A DNA stretch of 14,452 nt from positions 1 to 14,452 of the forward strand of contig CAZVYG010000107.1 in NCBI GenBank assembly GCA_964631605.1, written 5' to 3'. Source of the stretch: JARKQH01 sp964631605 (GTDB lineage Bacteria > Verrucomicrobiota > Verrucomicrobiia > Limisphaerales > UBA8199). Below, piece after piece: positions 7,420-13,834 of this stretch (positions within the stretch are counted from its first letter, which is position 1; every line of letters begins with the position of its first letter). The translations under genes and the position numbers were made by a program. A model generated the notes under the pieces. That model did no database searches, was not told the origin of the DNA, and was given only the letters and a program-made list of their open reading frames with translations.

Positions 7420-7448
7420 ATCTTTTCGCAAAATAAGCAGGCTGTCAA
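7420..7448 (-). promoter_or_regulatory. candidate sigma-70-type promoter for the PA14 gene
   Basis: On the minus strand, TTGACA (7448-7443) is a perfect -35 match. After a 17-base spacer comes AAAGAT (7425-7420), which matches the -10 consensus at only three of six positions. The surrounding bases are AT-rich. The resulting leader would be about 105 bases. The -35 is strong and the -10 weak, hence low confidence. Confidence 0.33.
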
Positions 7449-7538
7449 GGCCCGAGTGACACGCAAAAAGTCTGTACGCGGCAAGCTGAACGGGAGTCTC
7501 CCTCAGGCAATTTTGCAACAGACGGGGGGGTACGTGAG

Positions 7539-7567
7539 GCGGCGCCCGCCGGGGGGGCGGGCGCCGC
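7539..7567 (-). terminator. perfect 12-bp GC hairpin after the giant repeat protein gene
   Basis: GCGGCGCCCGCC (7539-7550) and GGCGGGCGCCGC (7556-7567) pair perfectly around the loop GGGGG, starting 31 bases after the stop at 7599. On the minus strand the sequence beyond is CTCACGTACC, with no U-tract. This is very likely the 3' structure of the 6-kb transcript, whether as terminator or as exonuclease block. Confidence 0.6.
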
Positions 7568-7598
7568 GGGGTCAGGCCGATTCTTGCCGACAGGGAGC

Positions 7599-10500
7599 CT
7601 ATGGCGTCGAGATGATATAGAACCGCTGCGGAAAGTTTGTCGCAGTCAGATCGCTGAAGACATAGGGCGAAGCTGGCAGCGAGCCGCTTTGCAGCAAGGT
7701 CCAGCCGCCGACAGGCAGACCGACATCCGTGCTGGCGCGCACGCTGTAAGCCTGGCCCACCAAACCGGTGATCGTCAGGCCGATGTTCCCGTCAGGCAAG
7801 AGGCTCACCACCGCGACCGACGGCGCGGCGATGGACCGCACCCGCAGGGTGCCATCCACCGCCAGTGTGCTGGTATCCCACAGCAAACCTGTGCCCGGCA
7901 CGGCCGGCAGGATCTCCGCAAAGGTTCCCGCCCAGGCCACGCTCTCATACAACTTGATGGCATCGCCCGCGGCGAGAGGATCGCCGGTGAGGAGCAACTG
8001 CAACACGCCGCCTGCGGTCAGGGTGTCTCCGACGCGCAGCAGGTCGCTGTTGACGGTCGCGCCCGACTTGGAAACTTCCATGACGTTGGTGCCCTGCAGC
8101 GTGACGGGGGCGTTGACCGTGAAAGTACCGATTGAGAGGCCCGGGGCCAGCGTGCCCAGTGGGCCGACGGTGACAGGGCTGACCAGGCTGCCGGTGCCAC
8201 CGAGCACGCCGCCGTTAACCAGCGTCGGACCGGTGTTCGAGCTGTTGCCGGTGAGGTAAAGCGTCCCCGAGGCAATCGTCAGGCCCAGCTTGCGCGTGCC
8301 ATTGGTGGTGAGGTTGTCGAAGAACTGGCCCGCGAAGGTGTTGATATTCGTTCCTCCGGCATACGTGAAGATCGAATCCGCCACCGTGCTGTCGTTGCCG
8401 ATTCGGCGCGTGCCGGTGCCCAGAACGGGCCGGATTTGCGCAACGGTCTGGTTGAAGCCGTTCAGGTCCAACGCAGCCGCCTGGGCGTCGTTCTGTCCCA
8501 TGAGCAGCGGTGCGGTCAGACACAGCGCGTCGTTTGCGCCAAGGCGAATGGTTCCCACCGCGATCGTGGTCAGGGCCCAAGTGTTCCCTGCCGAACCGAT
8601 GGTCCAGGTCCCGCCGTCAGTCTTGGAAAGGTTGCCGGCGCCCAGGTTCAAGCCGCCGGATACTTCGCCCCCGCCCGAACCCCGAACGAAGAAGGTGCCG
8701 GCGAAACCGGCGGCGCCGCTCACCGGGCCGCTGATGGTCAAGTAGTTGGGCGAATCCACTGTCGCGTTGATAATGCCACTGCCGCGGAGTTGGACCGGCC
8801 CCTGCCACACATTCGAACCCGCCTGCGAGAAGAAGGTCGAGCGGATGTCGCCGGTCGTCTCCCCGTTGAAGGAGACCGACACGCTGGCGGGAATGACCGA
8901 GTTGCCGGCGAGCGTGATGCGGGCGCCGGTGCTGCCGGCGCCGCCGGTGGTGCTGCTGTTCCACACCTGCTTGTTGACACCCGCCGCGAGGCTGTTTGAG
9001 AACATGATGATGCCGCCGGCCAGGTTGGTGATATTGCCCGCAAAACTGTTGGCGCCGGCCAGGATGATGGTGCCCGTTTCAGGCTTGGTGAAACCGCCCG
9101 CGCCGGAAACCGGACCACTCAGGATCACCTGGGTGCCGGAGACGGCGTTGATGTTGGCATTCCCGCCTTCGAGCTCGACCGCGCCGGTCAGGATGTTCCC
9201 CGTCCCACTCCCGATCCGCAGGTTCGAGCCGTCCTTAAGCCGGAAAGCCTTGTCCAGAGGGTTGGCCAATGCCCAAAGCTGGAACGTGGCGTTCGAGTGG
9301 ACGATCGCCGTGCGTGCGGGATTGCCCAGCCCGGTACTGGCCAGTTCATAACTGAAAGTTCCCGCCAACACATCCACGTCCGCCAGCGCAGGGTCCACCA
9401 CCGCGCTGACGATCGAAACCTGATTGCCACCAACTTTCGCCAGGTTGTAACTGTTGCCGCCGGTGCCAAGGTTGGCCAGGCCGTTGGCATTGGTGCGAAT
9501 GTCCCACCGGCCCGTCCCACCAAACGTGGTATCCCCCGCCAGGAGCACATCGTGCAGGGCGTTGTTCTGCGCCGCGCCCGAGTTGACAATCGCGCCCAAT
9601 CCGCCAACCCCGGCGCCGCTGACTGTAACCAGTTCGTTGCCAAGGTTGAGGCCGTTGACGTCCAGCGTGGCGCCGGCGGCAATGGTGGTGCCGTCAAAGG
9701 AACCGCCGCTGCCCGTGCCCAGTGCGTTGGCAACCCCCGCGCGCAGTGTGCCCGCGTTGACTTGGATGCCACCGAAGAAACCGGAGTTATTGGCGCTGAG
9801 CGTAAGCGTATTCGTCCCGTCCTTGATCAGCGAGCCGCCGCCGCTTATCGGCGCACCCACCGCCAGGTTGATGGGTTGCTCAAAGGTGAGCGTCCCGGCA
9901 TCCAGCGCGATGCTGCCAAAGGTATTGGCCGCGCTGTTGCCGATCCGCACGCCACCGCCATTGACAGTCAGCGGACTGAAGAGGTTCGCACCCGCATTCG
10001 TGGCAACCAGGCTGCCTGCCGCCACCGTGACGGAGCCGAGTGTATTGCCGCTGTTGTTGCCGAGGATCAGAGCGCCGCCATTGACACTGACACCGGTGCC
10101 GAAGTCGTTTGCGCCGGCATTCGCGAAGCACAAGGAGCCGCTATTGATTCCCACGCCACCAACAAAGGTATTGTCGGTGCCGTTGGCGAGGGTGGTGGCG
10201 GCCGCGCCGGAAGCCGTGAGGCTGCCGGCGATGAGAGACCCCGCGCCGCCCAGGGTGAATGCCTTGGTCATGTTGTTTAGGCTGATCGTTGAAGGCTGGA
10301 GGGTGCCGACCAGGCTCACCGATGTTCCCACCGCGCTGTCATCAAACACCACGGCGTCTCCCAGGAAAAACCGGTCCGGATTCACGCCATTGAGCCAGTT
10401 GGGTGTGACTTTGGTATCCCAGTAGGTCGGATTGACGGCATCGTTTCCCCGCCAAACAAGGGTTGCGGCGGCCCCGCTGCCGCTGACCTGGATTTGGATC

Positions 10501-13500
10501 AGTCCCGGGGTCAGGGTGGTATCCAGCACCGTAAAATTGTACCGCGAATCGCTCACCACGTTGAGGTTGCCGGCGCTCCCAGCCGACAAGGTGCTGTATT
10601 GAAACAGGGTGTAAGGATTGAGGGTGTCCAGCGCGGCCAATGGCACGATTCGCACCGTGCTCACCCCGGCCAGACTCAAGTCTCCCCAAACCGTTACCTG
10701 GTCGTTCGCGCCGGGAGTCCACGGGGCCGCCCCCAACTCGAATTCCGCCGAGACGTTGTTCAGACTGAGATTGCCCGAGATGGTGAGCGTTCCGGGGCTG
10801 CTCCCCGGAATCAAGGCGGCCCCCGTCGCAGCGCTGACATTCCCCACGACCGTCCCGCCGCCGCCGAGCGACCGCCCGCTGCCAATCGCCAGCCCACTCA
10901 CAAGAGCCGACGCGTCCAGAGTGGCGTTTGCCTCGACGCTGATGGCCGAGCTGTTCGGCAAACCCGAGTCCGCGCCGAGCACGACGCTGCCGGCCTGGAT
11001 CGTCGTCGAGCCCGCGTGAGCGGCCGGACGCTCGAACGTCAGGATGCCGGTGCCTTGCTTGACGAGGCCGCCTGTCCCGCCGAATTCGTTGGTGAGGGTG
11101 AGCGCAACGGAATTCTCAATGGTCAATCCACCGAGGTTGGTGACGGGCGCCCCGAGGGCGAAATCATTGCCGGTAACCAGCAGGCGGCCGCCGTTCGCAA
11201 CCAGGGGTTTGGCAATGTAACCCGTCGAGTAGTTTTCGATATGGAGCACGCCCGCGCCGATTTCAATCGTGCCCGGCCCCTCAACCTGCGAGCGAGTGAA
11301 GGACAGGGTGCCTTCGGAAACCAGAACGCTGCCGGCATTGGTCACCACGCTGTCAACCACGCCAATCTTGTTCGCGCCGACTTTTGTGAGCTTGTGCCCG
11401 TTCAGATCCAACCAGCCCGAAAAGCTGCTGTTGCCGCCGGCCCCGCGCACATCCCACCGGTTGACACCGCCGATGGCCGCATCATCGCCAAGGGTCAGGA
11501 GGCGAACCGCATTCTGTTGCTCCCCCCCGCTGTTCACGATCGCCCCGGCGCCCCCAACGCCCGCCCCTGAAATCGTGATCGGTTCAAGTCCCAGATTCTT
11601 GTTAAGGACGTCCAGCGTGCCACCGCCCGAGACGAAGGTGCCGCCGTTGGTTGCGCCCAGCACAGCGGCGTTCCCAGCCAGCAGGGTTCCGCCAGTAATG
11701 TTGACTGTGCCGGTGAAATCATTGGCGTTGCTGATCATCAGCGAACCCGCCCCGCTCTTGTTCAAACTCATCGCGCCGCTGAGCTTGCCGGCGCCGGCGA
11801 ACACATAATCCGAGGCGGCATTGACCGTCACCGCCGATGGGAAAAGCGCGGTGGCCAGGTTCACAAAGTTCGTGGCGGCGGTGTCATCGAAGGTGACCGC
11901 GTCCGCCTGGTAGAAGGGCTGAGTGTTGCCATTCCAACTCGCCGAAGACAACACGTCCCACGTCCCCGCCGTGCCGCCAGACCAAACCAGGCTCGCAGGA
12001 GCCCCGCTGACGACCACGTTGACCTGGCCGGGTGTGCTTTCATCCAGCGCGAAGGTGTACCGGCTGTCGGCGGAAATCACCGCGCCGAAACTGGTTGTCT
12101 TGATGCCAGAGTAGTTGAACAACCGGTAGGTGCCGGGAACGACCAATTGGCCCAGGGCGGAGATGACGATTGCCGCGCCATTGGGTTCAAGATTGCCGTT
12201 GACGTTGATGAGGTCGTTGACGCCCCCGGGAATCGTGGAACCCGCGAGGTCAAAATAATTGGTGGTGGCAACGGTTTGGGTCAGGTTGTTGGCGAAGGTC
12301 AGCGTGCCGGCTGCGCCGGGGCCGCCCGGCCGAATCCGACTGCCGTTCGAGGTGCTTGCATTGCCCAGAATCGTGCCCGCGCCCGCAAGGGTTTGGTTCC
12401 CGGCCAACACCCAGCCTCCGCTGACCGCCGAGACATCCAACGTCGCGCCCGACGCCACCGAAATGTTGGTGCTGCCGGCAATCCGGCCCGCCGGCCCCAA
12501 CGCCAGTGTGCCGGCGTTCACGAACGTGTTGCCGTTGATGCCATTGGTGCCCGACAAGGTCCAGAGTCCCGCCCCGTCCTTGATGAATTGGAACAGGATG
12601 CTTGCACCGCCGCCCGTGATCGGGCCGGCCAACTCTCCCTCGGCTGTTCCCGTAACGCGGAACTCGCGCGTACCGGTCAGCGTTCCGGCTGAAATCGCGC
12701 CGGCCACCACCAGTTTGCCTCCATCGGACTGCAAGTTATAGCGCGAACCGCCCGTGGTGAGCGTAATCGCCCCGGTCAGCGTGTTGATGTTTGCGGCGTT
12801 GAGAATGTGCGCCGAGTTCAGCGAGCCTTGCTGGCGCGAGCCCAGGGTGAACGGTTCCGCCAGGGTCAAGCTGTTGCTGAGGATCAGCCGGCCGTCCCAG
12901 ACGGCGGAGCCACCGCTGCTGGCGATGACGGTGCTGCCGGCGGCACTGCCCAGGGCGTTGTTGTTGGTAATCACCAGGGCCCCAATTTGGAGATTGATTT
13001 TGCCGTTCCACGATGGGCTGCTCCCGTTGAGGAAAAGCGCCCCCGAACCGGTCTTGGTCAACTGACCACCGGCACTGGTGTCCGTGCCCGTGCCCGCCAA
13101 CGCCGAGTTTACGAACACGTTCATGGGGCCGTTGACGGTGACATTCCGCCCGCTGCTGTTGCCGCCATTGCCCACGTTCAGTCCGCCATTGAGTATGATG
13201 TCGGCCGTGCCGGCCCACAGCGTCCCGGTCCGGGGCTGCAGGCTGCAGGCGAAGGTCTGCGCGTAGGGACTGAGATTGGTCACGCTTCCGCCCGCAGGCG
13301 CGGTGGTTCCGGTCTGGATCGAGGTGCCACCGATAACGAAGGGATTAGCCGCAGCGTCAAAGGTGATCGTCAGGTATTGCTGTCCGGTGGACAGCGGGTT
13401 GTTTCGAATTGAGCCGGTAAACACAACATCATCGGTTGCCGTCGGAGGAGAGCCGCCCACCCAATTGTCGGCGGTGGCCAGGTTGTCATCCACGCCGAGG

Positions 13501-13604
13501 CCGCTCCAAGTGAAGGTGGCGCCAAAAGCCGCGGGAGTGAGAGAGGTAAGAAAAAGCATTACGGCAGCCAGACCGATGCTCGGGAGTAGTTTCAAGGTTT
13601 TCAT
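7599..13604 (-). CDS. giant autotransporter-associated beta-strand repeat protein
   Basis: A 2001-residue predicted secreted protein. The ATG at 13604 starts a clear signal peptide (Lys2, Lys5, hydrophobic core, AAFG|AT near residue 28). Almost all the rest is Gly/Ala/Ser/Asn/Thr-rich beta-strand repeat with motifs typical of the autotransporter-associated family: 'L.K.G.G.L.L....N...G...I..G.L' (GLVKQGTGILTFERP, GGFTKPETGTIILAGANSF) and 'PG.S.GTLT'. This predicts a long beta-helix. Three header segments of the 'W.G...W....W' type begin at Trp33, Trp541 and Trp1051, dividing the protein into modules of about 510, 510 and 880 residues. Five tandem 20-21-residue units lie at 1145-1246. The C-terminal 75 residues (1927-2001, ending PQRFYIISTP) are a verrucomicrobial end domain. 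No autotransporter barrel, LPXTG or PEP-CTERM tail is present, so export beyond the outer membrane is unexplained. Likely an adhesin, matrix or surface-layer-like protein. No Shine-Dalgarno sequence precedes the start. Confidence 0.9.
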   Translation of the reverse strand: MKTLKLLPSIGLAAVMLFLTSLTPAAFGATFTWSGLGVDDNLATADNWVGGSPPTATDDVVFTGSIRNNPLSTGQQYLTITFDAAANPFVIGGTSIQTGTTAPAGGSVTNLSPYAQTFACSLQPRTGTLWAGTADIILNGGLNVGNGGNSSGRNVTVNGPMNVFVNSALAGTGTDTSAGGQLTKTGSGALFLNGSSPSWNGKINLQIGALVITNNNALGSAAGSTVIASSGGSAVWDGRLILSNSLTLAEPFTLGSRQQGSLNSAHILNAANINTLTGAITLTTGGSRYNLQSDGGKLVVAGAISAGTLTGTREFRVTGTAEGELAGPITGGGASILFQFIKDGAGLWTLSGTNGINGNTFVNAGTLALGPAGRIAGSTNISVASGATLDVSAVSGGWVLAGNQTLAGAGTILGNASTSNGSRIRPGGPGAAGTLTFANNLTQTVATTNYFDLAGSTIPGGVNDLINVNGNLEPNGAAIVISALGQLVVPGTYRLFNYSGIKTTSFGAVISADSRYTFALDESTPGQVNVVVSGAPASLVWSGGTAGTWDVLSSASWNGNTQPFYQADAVTFDDTAATNFVNLATALFPSAVTVNAASDYVFAGAGKLSGAMSLNKSGAGSLMISNANDFTGTVNITGGTLLAGNAAVLGATNGGTFVSGGGTLDVLNKNLGLEPITISGAGVGGAGAIVNSGGEQQNAVRLLTLGDDAAIGGVNRWDVRGAGGNSSFSGWLDLNGHKLTKVGANKIGVVDSVVTNAGSVLVSEGTLSFTRSQVEGPGTIEIGAGVLHIENYSTGYIAKPLVANGGRLLVTGNDFALGAPVTNLGGLTIENSVALTLTNEFGGTGGLVKQGTGILTFERPAAHAGSTTIQAGSVVLGADSGLPNSSAISVEANATLDASALVSGLAIGSGRSLGGGGTVVGNVSAATGAALIPGSSPGTLTISGNLSLNNVSAEFELGAAPWTPGANDQVTVWGDLSLAGVSTVRIVPLAALDTLNPYTLFQYSTLSAGSAGNLNVVSDSRYNFTVLDTTLTPGLIQIQVSGSGAAATLVWRGNDAVNPTYWDTKVTPNWLNGVNPDRFFLGDAVVFDDSAVGTSVSLVGTLQPSTISLNNMTKAFTLGGAGSLIAGSLTASGAAATTLANGTDNTFVGGVGINSGSLCFANAGANDFGTGVSVNGGALILGNNSGNTLGSVTVAAGSLVATNAGANLFSPLTVNGGGVRIGNSAANTFGSIALDAGTLTFEQPINLAVGAPISGGGSLIKDGTNTLTLSANNSGFFGGIQVNAGTLRAGVANALGTGSGGSFDGTTIAAGATLDVNGLNLGNELVTVSGAGVGGLGAIVNSGAAQNNALHDVLLAGDTTFGGTGRWDIRTNANGLANLGTGGNSYNLAKVGGNQVSIVSAVVDPALADVDVLAGTFSYELASTGLGNPARTAIVHSNATFQLWALANPLDKAFRLKDGSNLRIGSGTGNILTGAVELEGGNANINAVSGTQVILSGPVSGAGGFTKPETGTIILAGANSFAGNITNLAGGIIMFSNSLAAGVNKQVWNSSTTGGAGSTGARITLAGNSVIPASVSVSFNGETTGDIRSTFFSQAGSNVWQGPVQLRGSGIINATVDSPNYLTISGPVSGAAGFAGTFFVRGSGGGEVSGGLNLGAGNLSKTDGGTWTIGSAGNTWALTTIAVGTIRLGANDALCLTAPLLMGQNDAQAAALDLNGFNQTVAQIRPVLGTGTRRIGNDSTVADSIFTYAGGTNINTFAGQFFDNLTTNGTRKLGLTIASGTLYLTGNSSNTGPTLVNGGVLGGTGSLVSPVTVGPLGTLAPGLSIGTFTVNAPVTLQGTNVMEVSKSGATVNSDLLRVGDTLTAGGVLQLLLTGDPLAAGDAIKLYESVAWAGTFAEILPAVPGTGLLWDTSTLAVDGTLRVRSIAAPSVAVVSLLPDGNIGLTITGLVGQAYSVRASTDVGLPVGGWTLLQSGSLPASPYVFSDLTATNFPQRFYIISTP
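7827..13520 (-). repeat. three large internal modules of the repeat protein
   Basis: Headers containing TFTWSG (Trp33), SLVWSGG (Trp541) and TLVWRGN (Trp1051) are 508 and 510 residues apart. Headers two and three continue with a DAV.FDD motif (DAVTFDDTAA, DAVVFDDSAV); the first has DDVVFTGS. Modules one and two end with matching segments, YRLFNYSG...DSRYTFALDE and YTLFQYST...DSRYNFTVLD, each preceded by a 'PG....GTLT' strand. The third module is longer and ends in IKLYESVAW. The bases have diverged, so this is an old duplication visible at protein level. Confidence 0.75.
9867..10172 (-). repeat. five tandem 20-21-residue units in the repeat protein
   Basis: Residues 1145-1246 fall into units starting NTFVGGV, NDFGTGV, NTLGSVT, NLFSPLT and NTFGSIA, with lengths 21, 21, 20, 20 and 20. 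Each has Asn at position 1, Phe or Leu at 3, a Gly at about 11-12 and a second short strand (SLCFANAGA, ALILGNNSG, SLVATNAGA). One unit per beta-helix coil is the natural reading. Confidence 0.72.
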
Positions 13605-13705
13605 CTTAGAGTTCGAATTGTTTGCTGCTTACCGCGCCGTTACCCACTCGAGCTCCGGCACAACCAAGCGGCAAGGGACCTCCATGCGCCTGATATCTCT
13701 AGAAT

Positions 13706-13717
13706 CTGCCCGGGCAG
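13706..13717. promoter_or_regulatory. 12-bp perfect palindrome CTGCCCGGGCAG
   Basis: The sequence equals its own reverse complement. It lies about 100 bases upstream of the giant protein start and just downstream of a possible -35 (TTGACC). A dimeric regulator site is possible, but the GC content makes chance palindromes more likely. Confidence 0.25.
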
Positions 13718-13737
13718 CAGTCTGCGGTCAATCCGGA

Positions 13738-13767
13738 AATCTTCCGAAATCTTCCGAAAATCTTCAG
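13738..13767. repeat. three short direct repeats, AATCTTCCGA type
   Basis: AATCTTCCGA (13738-13747) is repeated exactly at 13748-13757 and then imperfectly as AAATCTTCAG (13758-13767). The 10-base period puts the copies on one face of the helix, as at activator or repressor sites. They lie about 135-165 bases upstream of the giant protein start. Confidence 0.5.
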
Positions 13768-13799
13768 CAAGCACCGCGCGCGGCCCCGGCTCCAGCCCG

Positions 13800-13815
13800 G
13801 CAGCGGATGCGCTGC
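13800..13815 (-). terminator. short hairpin after the partial glycoside hydrolase-like gene
   Basis: GCAGCG and CGCTGC pair perfectly around the loop GATG, about 20 bases after the stop at 13835. No U-tract follows. The position is right for a terminator, but the stem is short. Confidence 0.35.
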
Positions 13816-13834
13816 TTCATCTCGGCGAGGGGAG

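Larger units (their letters stand above)
7306..7598. other. intergenic region, 293 bases
   Basis: Separates the giant repeat protein gene from the PA14 gene on the minus strand. Its right end holds the 12-bp hairpin (7539-7567) and two runs of seven G (7524-7530, 7551-7557). Its middle holds the candidate promoter and inverted repeat for the PA14 gene. A 6-bp inverted repeat, CCGCGC/GCGCGG (7356-7361 and 7373-7378), lies in the presumed leader. A plus-strand frame crossing the region has no coding character. Confidence 0.45.
13605..13834. other. intergenic region, 230 bases, with palindrome and short direct repeats
   Basis: Lies upstream of the giant repeat protein gene. It holds the hairpin at 13800-13815, three copies of a 10-base direct repeat at 13738-13767 and a 12-bp palindrome at 13706-13717. 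A possible minus-strand -35, TTGACC (13731-13726), lies between the last two, with only a weak -10 match (CAGATT) at a suitable distance. No gene is supported. Confidence 0.45.

Noticed and set aside
7306..7518. N-terminal extension of the PA14 protein to a TTG at 7518
   Set aside because: It would place 71 residues before a complete signal peptide and include the promoter-like region; the ATG at 7305 fits better.
7390..7620. 76-codon plus-strand frame in the 7306-7598 gap
   Set aside because: It runs through the GC hairpin, is very basic and has no signal or motif; chance frame more likely.
9297..10425. Two overlapping plus-strand open frames of over 320 codons opposite the giant gene
   Set aside because: Low-complexity Ala/Pro/Arg composition and overlap with each other; they are reverse-complement shadows of the beta-strand repeats.
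10494..11570. 358-codon plus-strand open frame opposite the giant gene
   Set aside because: Same shadow character, no recognisable motif, and entirely inside a well-supported minus-strand gene.
7599..13604. Direct repeats suggesting a CRISPR or microsatellite array
   Set aside because: The repetition is at protein level; bases between units have diverged and there are no constant repeats with spacers.
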